In this document: piece after piece, positions 1 through 9,900 of the stretch
How the letters are laid out: each line of letters begins with the position of its first letter
Position numbering within the stretch: position 1 is the first letter of the stretch
NCBI GenBank assembly: GCA_003605085.1
Contig: QZKD01000015.1
Coordinates: 1 to 55,389 of the forward strand
Direction of reading: 5' to 3'
Source of the DNA: Acholeplasma sp.
GTDB taxonomy: Bacteria > Bacillota_I > Bacilli_A > Acholeplasmatales > Acholeplasmataceae
Length of the DNA stretch: 55,389 nt
The notes under the pieces: generated by a model
Database searches by the model: none
Told to the model about the DNA's origin: nothing
The model's input: only the letters and a program-made list of their open reading frames with translations
Position numbers and translations under genes: made by a program

Positions 1-537
1 GAAGAAGGTTTAACTACCTATTCATTTGCTGCAAACCGTTATTTATATTTAAATACGTTCGCACCATCTGAAAGCACGAAGACAACCGCAGCTGCATGGT
101 ATGCAGACGGTGTCCAAGCGATTCATGCTGCAGCCGGCGGTGCTGGTAACTCAGTCATGGCAGCTGCTCAAGAAACCACAGGTAAGTGGGTTGTTGGCGT
201 TGACGTTGACCAATCGAACCTTTCTGACAAAGTCGTCACTTCAGCTATGAAGGGCTTAGCAGTCTCCGTTCAAACCGCGTTAACTGACTACTATGCAGGT
301 AATTTTGACGGTGGTCAATCCATTACATTAGGCGTTGCTGAAAATGCAGTCGGTCTACCAACCGAAACCGCTTCATGGCGTTTTGTAAACTTCACTGTTG
401 CTGAATATAACACCATCCGTACCGCAGTTGGTAATGGTACTGTTGATGTTCCAACCGATGAAGCAACCTTTGTTGCATTCTTAACTGCACTCGGTTACAC
501 ACCAAGCCAAGCATTGCTTGACACCATTTGGCCATAA
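1..537 (+). CDS. BMP-family nucleoside/purine-binding lipoprotein, C-terminal part
   Basis: The reading frame is open from the first base of the window, so the gene starts upstream and only its last 178 codons are present. The visible part has the features of basic membrane protein (BmpA/Med/TmpC-like) substrate-binding proteins: a W-Y-A-D-G stretch, an A-A-G-G-A-G loop near residue 46 and the characteristic GVDVDQ segment near residue 71. Such proteins sit outside the membrane as lipoproteins and deliver nucleosides or purines to the ABC transporter encoded by the next three genes. The signal peptide and lipobox cannot be seen. The protein ends in a short acidic/alanine-rich tail rather than extra domains. 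Family and role are secure from motifs and context; the exact nucleoside is not. Confidence 0.88.
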   Translation, partial: EEGLTTYSFAANRYLYLNTFAPSESTKTTAAAWYADGVQAIHAAAGGAGNSVMAAAQETTGKWVVGVDVDQSNLSDKVVTSAMKGLAVSVQTALTDYYAGNFDGGQSITLGVAENAVGLPTETASWRFVNFTVAEYNTIRTAVGNGTVDVPTDEATFVAFLTALGYTPSQALLDTIWP

Positions 538-566
538 TATTTAACGATTAACACCATGGATAGATC

Positions 567-597
567 AAGGGGAAAGCACACACTTTCCCCTTATTTA
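567..597 (+). terminator. Hairpin between binding protein and ATPase genes
   Basis: A perfect 10-bp stem (AAGGGGAAAG / CTTTCCCCTT) with a CACACA loop is followed by ATTTAT. The T-run is weak, so it probably terminates only part of the transcripts, or protects the 3' end of the binding-protein message. This would give more binding protein than transporter, as is usual in ABC importer operons. Confidence 0.7.
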
Positions 598-616
598 TCA
601 TCAAAGGAGAAAACAT

Positions 617-2128
617 ATGACCTATAAAGTAGAAATGAAGAATATCACGAAGATATTTGGGTCTTTAGTCGCCAATGACGATGTGACCCTACAGGTCAAA
701 AAAGGGGAAATTCATGCTTTACTCGGTGAAAATGGCGCTGGAAAATCGACATTGATGTCGGTTTTATTTGGACTCTATCAACCTGAGCAAGGCGAAATTT
801 TTATCGATGGAAAACAAGTATTGATCCAAAATCCGAATGATGCGAATCGTTTAGGCATTGGGATGGTTCATCAACATTTTAAACTGGTGGATACATTTAC
901 TGTCTTAGACAACATCATTTTAGGTGCTGAAGAAACAAAAAATGGGATCATTCAATATGATCATGCCATTAAAAAATTAGAAAATTTGATTTCGATGTAT
1001 AAGCTGCATGTTGACATCAATGCGTATATTAAAGATATTACTGTCGGTCAACAACAGCGAGTTGAAATCCTTAAAATGCTTTATCGCGATGCAGATATTT
1101 TAATTTTTGATGAACCTACCGCTGTGCTTACCCCACAAGAGATTCATGAATTGATGAATATTATGCGTGGCTTTGCTAAAGAAGGCAAGACGATTGTCGT
1201 CATTACACATAAATTAAACGAAATTAAGGCTGTTGCTGATGTTTGTACCGTCTTAAGACGTGGGAAAAAGATTGGGACTGTGGATGTGAAATCAACTTCG
1301 ATTGAACAACTTGCCGAAATGATGGTAGGTCGCGAAGTTTTATTCTCAATCGATAAACCCGAAGTCACACGAGGTGAACCCATTTTTGAAGTGAGCCACT
1401 TAAATGTAAGTGGTCATGCCAAACATTCTGTCAAAGATGTCAGTTTTACGGTTCACCGTGGTGAAATCTTAGGGATTGCAGGGATTGATGGCAATGGACA
1501 GACCGAACTCATTCATGCACTGACAGGACTGAAACCTGTGCTCTCTGGGCATGTGACAATTCAAGGACAAGATATCACCCATTCCAATATCAGAAAGAAA
1601 TACCAAAAAGGGATGTCACATATCCCTGAAGACCGTCAAAAACATGGCGTCGTCATGGATTTTGACTTACAGAGTAATCTTATTTTACAAAACTATTATC
1701 AACCGCGTTTTCAAAAACATGCGTTCTTACGTTTTGATGTCATTAACGAGCATGCAGAAGAACTGATCAACCGCTTTGATATCAGAAGTGAACGCGGTGC
1801 GAAGACTATTGTTCGTCAGATGAGTGGTGGTAACCAACAAAAAGCCATCTTAGGTCGTGAAATCAGTCGTGAACACGAAGTGCTTATCGCAGTTCAACCG
1901 ACACGTGGACTTGATGTTGGGGCGATTGAATACATCCATGCTCAACTTATTTCTGAGCGAAACAATCAAAAAGCTGTACTTTTGATCTCCTTAGAACTCG
2001 ATGAAATCATGAATCTATCCGACCGAATTCTCGTGATGTATGAAGGTGAAATCGTAGGAGAACTTGATCCTAAGAAGACAACAGCCAATGAATTAGGTCT
2101 TTATATGTCTGGGGCAAAGAGAGGTTAA
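617..2128 (+). CDS. Nucleoside ABC transporter, double ATP-binding protein
   Basis: At 503 residues this has two fused ABC ATPase halves, as in the sugar/nucleoside (RbsA/NupO-YufO) family. The first half has a Walker A GENGAGKST near residue 37, a TVGQQQR signature and Walker B LIFDEPTAV. The second half has the degenerate P-loop GIDGNGQTEL and signature MSGGNQQK that are normal for this family, followed by VQPTRGLD. It powers import through the two permeases that follow and sits on the inner face of the membrane. The start is set by AAAGGAG placed 6 bases before ATG. The gene is 3 bases from the next gene, so the three transporter genes are one unit. Substrate (guanosine or other nucleosides) is inferred from the BMP-type binding protein. 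Confidence 0.93.
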   Translation: MTYKVEMKNITKIFGSLVANDDVTLQVKKGEIHALLGENGAGKSTLMSVLFGLYQPEQGEIFIDGKQVLIQNPNDANRLGIGMVHQHFKLVDTFTVLDNIILGAEETKNGIIQYDHAIKKLENLISMYKLHVDINAYIKDITVGQQQRVEILKMLYRDADILIFDEPTAVLTPQEIHELMNIMRGFAKEGKTIVVITHKLNEIKAVADVCTVLRRGKKIGTVDVKSTSIEQLAEMMVGREVLFSIDKPEVTRGEPIFEVSHLNVSGHAKHSVKDVSFTVHRGEILGIAGIDGNGQTELIHALTGLKPVLSGHVTIQGQDITHSNIRKKYQKGMSHIPEDRQKHGVVMDFDLQSNLILQNYYQPRFQKHAFLRFDVINEHAEELINRFDIRSERGAKTIVRQMSGGNQQKAILGREISREHEVLIAVQPTRGLDVGAIEYIHAQLISERNNQKAVLLISLELDEIMNLSDRILVMYEGEIVGELDPKKTTANELGLYMSGAKRG

Positions 2129-2131
2129 TCT

Positions 2132-3286
2132 ATGAAAGAAAATACGATAATCACCAAGATCACTGAGTTCTTCAAACGATTACCCAAACTCATCCTTAAA
2201 GGACTCGTGAAAGCATTTAATGTCTCCAAACCCAGTTTAATCTCGATCGGTGTTGGATTACTTATTGGATTTATCATTATGTTATTCTTTGATGCAGGGG
2301 ATGCATTTCCTGCATTAGGAACCTTATTGATCGGTGGTTTTAATGGTGGGCTGCGTGGCATTGGGAATACTCTTTATCAAGCAGCACCTATCATCCTCAC
2401 AGGTTTAGCGGTTGCGTTTGCCTTCCGTACTGGGCTCTTTAATATCGGTGCTTCAGGACAGATGATGATGGGTGCCTATGTCGCCATTCACATCGGTGTC
2501 CTATGGCAACTTCCCGCTGGAATTCACTGGATCGTGGGATTCTTAGCAGGAATGCTCGCAGGAGCTATTTGGGGATTCATCCCAGGTATTCTCAAAGCGT
2601 TATCCAATGTCAATGAGGTTATCACCTCAATTATGATGAACTATATTGCAGGAAATTTGCTCATCATCTTCATTATGGGAAATGTGTTTAATTCCAATTA
2701 TTCACGTTCCTTAAACATTCAAAAATCCGCTGAACTTCCCTTATTAACCTCTGTTTTCCCCGGTTCAACCGCCAATATTGGGATATTCATCGCGATTGCT
2801 GTCGTCATTATTGCCCATATCATCTTGCATAAGACCACTCTAGGATTCCAATTGAGAGCCTCTGGATTCTCAATGCCTGGTTCTAAGTATGCTGGTATGA
2901 ACACTAAAGCGAATGTTATTACAGCGATGACGTTATCTGGATCATTTGCCGGTATGGCAGGTGCGATTGCTTTCTTAGTCGTGGGTAAAAACATCGGGAC
3001 AGCCTTTGAAATTTTCCCTCAAGGATTTGATGGAATCTCCGTTGCTCTCCTTGGCTTAGGAGAACCTGTCGGTGCTCTGTTTGCTGGATTATTCTTATCC
3101 AACATGCGCATGGGAGGATTCTACATGCAGCGCTACAGTTTCGTCCCTCAAATAATCGATATGATCATCGCGGTCATCATCTATGTCACGGCGATTTCGG
3201 CTTCCTTACAAATTATCTTCAAACGCTATGGTAAAGACTTTAAAGCTTGGCGTCTTTCAAGAAAAGAAAAGAAGGGGGAGGTATAA
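2132..3286 (+). CDS. Nucleoside ABC transporter permease (NupP/YufP type)
   Basis: A 384-residue membrane protein with about eight to ten hydrophobic segments. It contains the FNIGASGQMMMGAY segment near residue 105 and a cytoplasmic coupling region (FQLRASGFSMPGSKYAGMN) near residue 245, both typical of BPD_transp_2 permeases of BMP-type nucleoside importers. It forms the translocation pore with the next gene product. Gene order ATPase-permease-permease matches the Bacillus nupNOPQ arrangement. The gene begins 3 bases after the ATPase stop and ends 3 bases before the next start. Confidence 0.92.
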   Translation: MKENTIITKITEFFKRLPKLILKGLVKAFNVSKPSLISIGVGLLIGFIIMLFFDAGDAFPALGTLLIGGFNGGLRGIGNTLYQAAPIILTGLAVAFAFRTGLFNIGASGQMMMGAYVAIHIGVLWQLPAGIHWIVGFLAGMLAGAIWGFIPGILKALSNVNEVITSIMMNYIAGNLLIIFIMGNVFNSNYSRSLNIQKSAELPLLTSVFPGSTANIGIFIAIAVVIIAHIILHKTTLGFQLRASGFSMPGSKYAGMNTKANVITAMTLSGSFAGMAGAIAFLVVGKNIGTAFEIFPQGFDGISVALLGLGEPVGALFAGLFLSNMRMGGFYMQRYSFVPQIIDMIIAVIIYVTAISASLQIIFKRYGKDFKAWRLSRKEKKGEV

Positions 3287-3289
3287 GTC

Positions 3290-4468
3290 ATGGATCTTCT
3301 CTATCTAATCATTCAAAATACGTACATCAGTATGACCGTTTTACTGATTGTCGCGTTAGGTGGACTCCTCGCTGAACGAAGTGGGGTCACGAATATTGCC
3401 CTTGAAGGGATCATGATTTTAGGTGCTTTCTTAGGTGTTTGGGCAATTCATGGACTTGAAATTATGCCTTATACACCTGTAACACGACTTGTAGTTCTCA
3501 TCGTGATGGTCGTCTTAGTCCTCTTTATCTTATTTGTCATCAATTTTGGATTATTCAAACTCGGCATAAAAAATTATGGCTTAGGTAAATTAAAACTTGG
3601 TAAACATGAGAATAAGGTATTCTACGGGATCAACTTAGTCATCGCCATCATCGTTGGCATTTTGCTTCAACAAATCATCATTCAAAATGCAATTCCTAAA
3701 CAGATGATTTTAGTTATGGGAATCGTCATTGGCGGTATCGTGGGTGGATTATATGCGATGATTCATGCGCATGCATCGATCTACATGAAAGCAGATCAGA
3801 TCATCTCTGCAACTGCGTTAAACTTATTCGCACCTGCATTTGCCATCTTTACCGCACGCTTTATTCAAAGAGGACAACAAATTCCTTTTAATTCGAGTTT
3901 CATGATTCAAAAGGTTCCTGTTCTTGGGGATATCCCTGTCATTGGTGATTTATTCTTTACCCGTGTGTTCTTAAGTTTTTATATCGGCTTAGCTTTACTC
4001 GCATTGATCTGGCTGATTGTCTATAAATCCAAATTTGGTTTAAGACTTAGAGCCTGTGGTGAAAATCCGCATGCAGCAGATTCACTAGGAATCAATATTT
4101 ATAAGCTTCGCTTTAAAGCTGTGACGTTATCGGGTGTATTCGCTGGTATGGGAGGGGTCATCTTCGTCATCTCGACTTCAACCGAGTTTAATGTCACCGT
4201 TGCTGGATTTGGGTTCTTAGCGATTGCAGTACTCATCTTTGGTAATTGGCGTCCTTCTGGAATCATCTTCGCCGCCTTATTCTTTGGCTTCATGAAGACC
4301 TTGGCTGCATCCTATACGACGATTCCATTTTTGGATAATTTGGGTCTTCAAAAGGAATATTATGAACTCATTCCTTATATTGCAACCATCATTATCCTAG
4401 CCTTTTTCTCCAAAAATTCCCGTGCTCCCAAAGCGCTTGGACAGATCTACGATCAAGGAAAACGTTAA
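3290..4468 (+). CDS. Nucleoside ABC transporter permease (NupQ/YufQ type)
   Basis: This 392-residue protein is the second, paralogous permease of the importer. The N-terminus carries the conserved LLAERSGVTNIALEGIMILGAF segment (split around residues 27-48), and LRACGENPHAADSLGIN near residue 255 is the coupling-helix motif of BPD_transp_2 proteins. An insert of about 60 residues with charged and hydrophobic stretches (near residues 75-130) lies between the first helices and makes it somewhat longer than the usual family member of about 320 residues. An AAGGGGGAGG ribosome site sits before the ATG. A hairpin terminator follows immediately, so this is the last gene of the importer operon. Confidence 0.91.
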   Translation: MDLLYLIIQNTYISMTVLLIVALGGLLAERSGVTNIALEGIMILGAFLGVWAIHGLEIMPYTPVTRLVVLIVMVVLVLFILFVINFGLFKLGIKNYGLGKLKLGKHENKVFYGINLVIAIIVGILLQQIIIQNAIPKQMILVMGIVIGGIVGGLYAMIHAHASIYMKADQIISATALNLFAPAFAIFTARFIQRGQQIPFNSSFMIQKVPVLGDIPVIGDLFFTRVFLSFYIGLALLALIWLIVYKSKFGLRLRACGENPHAADSLGINIYKLRFKAVTLSGVFAGMGGVIFVISTSTEFNVTVAGFGFLAIAVLIFGNWRPSGIIFAALFFGFMKTLAASYTTIPFLDNLGLQKEYYELIPYIATIIILAFFSKNSRAPKALGQIYDQGKR

Positions 4469-4476
4469 ATATGACC

Positions 4477-4508
4477 AAAACCTTCACACCTTGTGGAGGT
4501 TTTGTTTC
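4477..4508 (+). terminator. Terminator of the nucleoside importer operon
   Basis: An 11-bp stem, AAAACCTTCAC paired with GTGGAGGTTTT (one G-U pair), has an ACCTT loop and is followed by GTTTC. It lies 9 bases after the permease stop codon. The T-rich part lies mostly within the stem. Confidence 0.75.
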
Positions 4509-4566
4509 ATGGATGACAAAAATGAGCGAAAGTCATGATTTTTATGTGATTTCAAAACGATTTTTA

Positions 4567-4595
4567 TTGACTTTTCGGCTTAACTACGTTAAAAT
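4567..4595 (+). promoter_or_regulatory. Promoter of rplU-prp-rpmA
   Basis: TTGACT (4567-4572) and TAAAAT (4590-4595) are separated by exactly 17 bases, a near-consensus sigma-70/SigA promoter. Transcription would start near 4602, giving a leader of about 85 bases before rplU. Confidence 0.8.
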
Positions 4596-4601
4596 ACTTG
4601 T

Positions 4602-4680
4602 GTTGTACCACATAGAACAGGTCATAAATGCCATAGGCTACCTCAGTAGTGTGTCTTCAAGTCAAAATAAAAGGAGGTTA
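4602..4680 (+). promoter_or_regulatory. rplU 5' leader, possible L21 autoregulatory element
   Basis: The roughly 80-base leader between the promoter and the rplU ribosome site can form small hairpins, for example TGTG-TTGTAC-CACA near 4600 and CTAC-CTCA-GTAG near 4640. Ribosomal protein L21 leaders are known upstream of rplU in Firmicutes, but I cannot confirm a match to that family by eye. The position and size are what is seen; regulation by L21 is inference. Confidence 0.35.
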
Positions 4681-4685
4681 GCAAC

Positions 4686-4994
4686 ATGTATGCAGTTATC
4701 GTAACAGGCGGTAAGCAAGTAAGAGTCACTGAAGGTCAAGAAATCTACGTTGAAAAACTAGAAGTCGAAGCTGGTGAAACGTACACATTTACCGATGTAC
4801 TCATGCTCGGTGGTGAACAAACCATTATCGGTACACCGAATGTTGAGGGTGCGAAAGTCGTTGCCAAAGTACTTAAACACGGACGTGGTCCCAAAATCAT
4901 CGTCTTCAAGTACAAGGTCAGAAAGAACTATCGCCGTAAACAAGGTCATCGCCAATCATACACCAAGTTAGTGATCGAATCGATCCACGCGTAA
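4686..4994 (+). CDS. rplU: 50S ribosomal protein L21
   Basis: The 102-residue product has the complete L21 fold sequence: N-terminal [11 protein letters not shown], the EVEAG loop, and the basic C-terminal segment [16 protein letters not shown] that contacts 23S rRNA. Length is the family norm. A strong AAAAGGAGG ribosome site precedes the ATG. It is the first gene of the classic Firmicutes rplU-prp-rpmA cluster, separated from prp by a single base. Confidence 0.98.
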   Translation: MYAVIVTGGKQVRVTEGQEIYVEKLEVEAGETYTFTDVLMLGGEQTIIGTPNVEGAKVVAKVLKHGRGPKIIVFKYKVRKNYRRKQGHRQSYTKLVIESIHA

Positions 4995-4995
4995 T

Positions 4996-5310
4996 ATGAT
5001 TACCGCGAAGTACCAAATCAAAGACGGTTTGATTCAAAAGATCACCGTCAGTGGACATGCCCACTATAAAAAAGCAGGTCAAGATATCGTATGTGCCGCT
5101 GTCTCAGCTGCCACGCTCGTGACCGCGAATGCCATTGAGCATTTAGGCTTAAATCAATTCGTTGATTTAGCTGTTGATGATGGATATTTCAAGATTGAGC
5201 TTAAAGAAGAAAATCAAACGATCCAAGCTCTATTCGAAAACTTGAAATATACGTTAACTGATTTTGAAAAACAATACCCAAAATATATGAAAAACCAAAA
5301 GGAGGGATAA
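4996..5310 (+). CDS. prp: Ribosomal-processing cysteine protease Prp (YsxB)
   Basis: The 104-residue protein matches the Prp/YsxB family, with the catalytic histidine in SGHAHY (residue about 22) and the catalytic cysteine in DIVCAAVS (residue about 33). Prp removes the N-terminal extension of ribosomal protein L27 in bacteria that lack the mature L27 start. The substrate is encoded directly downstream (2 bases after the stop codon), and that L27 carries the expected [11 protein letters not shown] cleavage sequence, so enzyme and target are produced together. Its ATG lies one base after the rplU stop, so translation is probably coupled. Confidence 0.95.
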   Translation: MITAKYQIKDGLIQKITVSGHAHYKKAGQDIVCAAVSAATLVTANAIEHLGLNQFVDLAVDDGYFKIELKEENQTIQALFENLKYTLTDFEKQYPKYMKNQKEG

Positions 5311-5312
5311 CC

Positions 5313-5591
5313 ATGTTGAAATTAAACATTCAGTTATTCGCATCGAAAAAAGGTACAGGTTCATCTCGTAACGGTCGCGACTCCCACTCTAAACGTCTTG
5401 GTATGAAATTATCCGATGGTCAACTTGCGAAAGCAGGAGCAATCATCTACCGCCAACGCGGAACAAAAATTCACCCAGGCACAAATGTTGGACGTGGTGC
5501 CGATGATACATTGTTTGCGACAGTCACAGGAACTGTGAAGTACGAAAGACTCGGAAGAGACCGCACACAAGTTTCCGTCTACGAAGGATAA
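5313..5591 (+). CDS. rpmA: 50S ribosomal protein L27 with cleavable N-terminal extension
   Basis: The 92-residue product has the L27 core ([15 protein letters not shown], then the [10 protein letters not shown] and DDTLFA segments). Its first nine residues, MLKLNIQLF, form the extension that Prp cuts before ASKKG, exposing the N-terminus that reaches the peptidyl transferase centre. The ribosome site AAGGAGG is 5-6 bases before the ATG. The stop codon lies inside the stem of the following terminator, which closes the operon. Confidence 0.98.
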   Translation: MLKLNIQLFASKKGTGSSRNGRDSHSKRLGMKLSDGQLAKAGAIIYRQRGTKIHPGTNVGRGADDTLFATVTGTVKYERLGRDRTQVSVYEG

Positions 5592-5609
5592 CCTCGTTAT
5601 CCTTTTTTT
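5585..5609 (+). terminator. Terminator of rplU-prp-rpmA, overlapping the rpmA stop codon
   Basis: AGGATAAC pairs with GTTATCCT around a CTC loop and runs into seven T residues. The rpmA TAA (5589-5591) is within the 5' arm. Some read-through into obgE, 45 bases downstream, is likely because no clear promoter is visible for obgE. Confidence 0.85.
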
Positions 5610-5635
5610 CTTCAAGAAAGAGGCTAAAAAATACT

Positions 5636-6892
5636 ATGTTTGTTGATGAAATTACCGTTGAAGTATATGGTGGAAAAGGTGGCGATGGTGTCGCTATTTT
5701 TCGCCGTGAAAAATATGTAGAGTACGGAGGTCCATGGGGTGGTAATGGAGGGAACGGTGGTTCTGTAATCTTCGTAGGAGATGAAGGTAAATCAACCTTG
5801 ATCGATCTGCGCTACATGAGACATATCAAAGCAAAACCCGGTGAACGCGGGATGACCAAAGGGATGCATGGAGCCAGTGCGAAGCATACGTATGTCAAAG
5901 TCCCCCTAGGCACAATTGTGTATACCGAAGATAAATCGTTTAAAATCGGGGAAATTACCAAGCAAGGTGAAGAACTGATCGTCGCTCAAGGTGGTAAAGG
6001 AGGACGAGGAAATATCGCGTTTGCGACCCACAGAAATCCAGCGCCTGACTATGCTGAAAACGGGGATCCTGGCGTTTACCGCAAGATCAGAGTTGAACTT
6101 AAAGTTTTAGCCGATGTCGGATTAATCGGATATCCATCGGTCGGTAAATCGACGATTTTATCCGTTGTTTCCAATGCGAGACCAAAAATTGCTGACTATC
6201 CTTTTACGACACTTCACCCACAACTTGGGATGGTTCAAGTCAAAGAAGAATCGTTTGTCTTAGCGGATCTACCTGGTTTGATTGAAGATGCCCACCAAGG
6301 CTTAGGACTAGGCATTCGTTTCTTAAAGCATATTGAGCGCTGCCGTATTTTCTTGCATGTCGTGGATTTGACCCGAGATGATCCTTATCAAGATTATCTA
6401 AAGATCAATCATGAACTCAAGATGTATGATGAAGAACTTTTAGAACGTCCTCAGATCGTCGTTGCGAATAAATCGGATATGCCAGGCAATGAAGAAAAAT
6501 ATGAATTCTTGAAAACGCATATCCAAGCACCTTTAATCGCGATTTCTGCCCATCAGAGAAAAGAAGTTGATCAACTTCTCTATATGACATTAGATGCCCT
6601 TAAAACAGCACCTAAAGTTTTTGAAAAGACACCTGATTTCATTAAAAATTATATCTTTGAAGATGATGAACCTGCCTTTATTCTTCATAGAGCAGAAGAT
6701 GGTGCTTTCGAACTGACGGGTGCGAAACTTAAACTCATCTTCGATCGGACCGATTTTACCAAAGATGAAGGCGTCAAACGCTTTGCTAGACAATTAAGAA
6801 GTTTAGGTGTTGATGAAGCCTTGCGCAAAGAAGGTGCGAAACATCATGACACCGTGCGTATCTTCACCTATGAATTTGAATTTATCGAATAA
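5636..6892 (+). CDS. obgE: GTPase Obg/CgtA, ribosome assembly
   Basis: A full-length Obg of 418 residues. The N-terminal glycine-rich Obg fold (to about residue 158) has the repeated GGxGG elements. The G domain has the P-loop GYPSVGKS (about 165-172), switch II DLPGLIE and the NKSD base-recognition motif. The C-terminal OCT domain (from about residue 335) is present, as in Gram-positive Obg. The protein binds the 50S subunit and links GTP/ppGpp levels to ribosome maturation. It commonly follows rpmA, as here. A GAAAGAGG ribosome site supports the ATG. Confidence 0.97.
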   Translation: MFVDEITVEVYGGKGGDGVAIFRREKYVEYGGPWGGNGGNGGSVIFVGDEGKSTLIDLRYMRHIKAKPGERGMTKGMHGASAKHTYVKVPLGTIVYTEDKSFKIGEITKQGEELIVAQGGKGGRGNIAFATHRNPAPDYAENGDPGVYRKIRVELKVLADVGLIGYPSVGKSTILSVVSNARPKIADYPFTTLHPQLGMVQVKEESFVLADLPGLIEDAHQGLGLGIRFLKHIERCRIFLHVVDLTRDDPYQDYLKINHELKMYDEELLERPQIVVANKSDMPGNEEKYEFLKTHIQAPLIAISAHQRKEVDQLLYMTLDALKTAPKVFEKTPDFIKNYIFEDDEPAFILHRAEDGAFELTGAKLKLIFDRTDFTKDEGVKRFARQLRSLGVDEALRKEGAKHHDTVRIFTYEFEFIE

Positions 6893-6920
6893 GATGCTAG
6901 TTCACTTAGCATCTTTTCTT
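6891..6920 (+). terminator. Terminator of obgE
   Basis: AAGATGCTA (6891-6899) pairs with TAGCATCTT (6907-6915), loop GTTCACT, followed by a T-rich run. The stem starts within the obgE stop codon. Confidence 0.85.
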
Positions 6921-6923
6921 TTT

Positions 6924-6957
6924 ATAAATAAAAAAACTAGGACAAATGTCCTAGTTT
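6924..6957 (-). terminator. Terminator of the minus-strand coiled-coil gene
   Basis: AAACTAGGAC (6934-6943) and GTCCTAGTTT (6948-6957) form a 10-bp stem with a four-base loop. The run of A residues at 6929-6936 gives the T-tract on the minus strand. The minus-strand TAG stop codon (6951-6953) is inside the stem. It lies back to back with the obgE terminator. Confidence 0.85.
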
Positions 6958-9900
6958 AAGTGTAGCATGCGCATCTTTGAATAATGGGATTTTCTTAAAA
7001 GGCGTAACTCTTTACTGAGTTCTCCATTCTGATCATTTCTGGTTTGATGCGTAAACCGGTTGACATGCACGATGATATTTTTAAGTTCTGCTTCACGTTT
7101 TTTGTTCATCCGTTTGACGGTCATCCGTTCGCTTAATAAACGCGATTGATAGTTTTCTGTGGATTTTGTCATCTCTGAGTCATAATGCGTGGCTTTTTGT
7201 TTGAGTGCAACCTGATATTTATCATAGGCTTGTTGGTATTTAAGGATAATCGCTTGATTTTTATTGGTCATCGATTCATCGGTGGATTGAAAGGACTTGG
7301 TTGCATTTTGTGTCGCTTGATCGATCGTGTATGTCTGTTTATCAAAGAGATTTTTCATTTCTGTGAGTTTGACCTGATGATCGCTTTGATATTGTTGCGC
7401 AATGGAGAGTTGATTTTCATTGAGCATCCGCAGTTCAACTTCATTTTTACGTCTGTTATCAGTGATCTTATCTTCAAGATTTTTTAAAACATTTTGTTCG
7501 ATCGACAAGGTTTTACGATAAGAGAGTTCTTCAAGCTCTTGTTTTTTCTGATGTTTAACCTTGAGTGTCTTGATTTGGTGATGATCACTGATCACTTTCT
7601 TTTGATGATCATTATCGATATCTTTAAGTTGCTTGGTGTAACTTTGATGAAGACTTCTGATCAAAGCGAGCGTGGATTGCTTAAAGCCTAGGGTGAGTTG
7701 TGATTGCTCATTTTTTTCTTTCATGTAGAAACTAAGCATCACATTCATCAGTCGTTGGTGAAGTAAAGTGAGTTGTGTTTCATGATGATGAAGCGCAGTA
7801 TTGAGCTTTTTCATTTCAATTTCTAGGAAGGCTTCGGTGACATACACTTCTTGATAAAGCGCTTGATAGAAGGTTTTTAGCGCTTCATATCGCTTGGTGA
7901 TCACTTGGGTCATCTTTTCATAAATCTGCTTATTTAAGCCAAGATAGCGGTAGAAGACACCTGCTTCATCACGCTTTTTATCGGCGAGTGAGGTCTCTTC
8001 CTCTTTTTGATGTTTCTTGATCTTTTCAATTTCAAGCTCAAGCGGTGTGATCTGCTGATGTTTTTGATCAATCTGTTTTTCGATTCGAGAAATCTGTTGC
8101 TTGATCCGTTTGATCTCATGCTCATGGTTGGAAACAAGTTTCTGATTTTCCTTCAAATCATGATGCTTCGTCCCGTGAGTTTTTTCAATTTTAATTGAAA
8201 CAGTAATCTTATCCAGTTGGTTGATAAAGAGATGATGACGTTCAAGTTCTGTTTGATTCGCAAAAAATTGTTCTTCAAGTGATTTGATATCTGCTTCAAT
8301 CGCCTGTTTCTTTTCAAGAATTTTTTGTAGTTCTGCATCAAAGGTATTCATCATATCCTCATGTTTGAGCATATATTTATACCCGGTGAGATCTTCAATT
8401 TTCTTTACATAGAATGCATGATCTTCGGCTTGAAAGATTTCTAATAGATTCATATTCGTTTCAATGAATGTCATCGATTTATCAATCAAAAGAAGAAGGA
8501 ATCCCTTAAAGACTTCAGGATGACTGGGAAGTTTATAAAGATCGATGACGTGATTCATGAATGTCTGGTCGTGGTGATGGTATAACCAAAGGGCATCCAT
8601 GAGACATTCTGTGGTGAGTTGGTTATGTTCGAGTTCATTTTGATATGTCTTTAAGAGTCGTGTGGCTTTCTCATTACTCATGCGCTGCTGATGTTTATAT
8701 CTGGCTTCACTGATGACAAATTCACGTTTGACTTCTTCGAGAAGTGCTTCAAGTTTGATGACATCGAGCGTTTTCTTATTTTCTAGATAGAGTACTTCAC
8801 GTTCATGATCAAGTTCATTGATTTGAAGCTGTAAATCATGCTTGATCAAGGCTTCTTGTTTCGTAAAAAGTGCATGGGAAAGTTCCACTCTTAAGTCTTG
8901 TTCCTGTAAAATAAAGTCGCGTTTGACTTTTTCTTTTTCAAGTTCAAGTTGGGTGGTCGCGTTTAATACTTTTAAATCAGCATCATACGTCGTTTTTAAA
9001 ATATCTTTTTGATATTGAATGTTGAGGAGTTCTTTCTTGTATTCACTTTCATCATGAATTTCTTTGAGTTTAAACGAAGCCACGGCCATATGGGCATCAT
9101 TGGCCAGAAGATTGAGTTCTCTTTCTTGGATGGATGCTCCAATCATGAGTTGATATTCAAGGGATAAAAGATCCTTATTATGTTGCATAAGAATCAGATC
9201 TTTCTTATATTGATAGGTTTGGATTTCAGAAGATTTTTGTAGTTCTGAAACACCTAAATTATGGTTAAAATTGAGATCTATTTTGGCGAAATCTTGTTTT
9301 TTCTCATAATCAAAAAGCACCTTTTTTAAACGCCATTCATTGATTTCTTTTAAGTGTTTTTGATCGAGATCATAGAGTCGTTTTTGTGTTTCTTTTTTCT
9401 TTAATTGGATATCTTTATTCGTTCTTATAATCTGCTTGTTGAGATCTGAATCAAATTGATTCATCATCGAGGTCAATTCGCGATTCTTTTTATCCTGTTC
9501 TTTTTCAGACTCTAAGGATTTAATCTCATCACGGATTTCTCGTGCTTTGATGAGTTTTTCACGTTGCGTGGTTTCACGATACGCAGAAAGTTTGGAATTC
9601 AGTAGCGTAATGGCTTCATTACCATCATGAATAATGCGTTCTTTTTTGATTTCATAATCTCTTTTTTGAACGTCAAAAATGACGTTTAAAGAAGACATTT
9701 TTTCCGTATAGTTTTGGAGTGCTTTACGCTGTGCTTCCGCATAATTCGCTTTCAAATCAAGGATGGCTTTTTCGATCGGATCCATTTTATCTTGATGATC
9801 CTTATCGAGCTCAAGAATGATCTGTTGATAACGTTTTTTGAGTTCATTAATCTTTTTATTGAGAATAATCGATAATTGTGAATAGGTGTTTTTTATGAGT

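Noticed and set aside
4471-4704. 77-codon open frame after the nucleoside importer
   Set aside because: It spans the importer terminator, the rplU promoter and leader and runs into rplU itself, has no ribosome site and no recognisable protein sequence.
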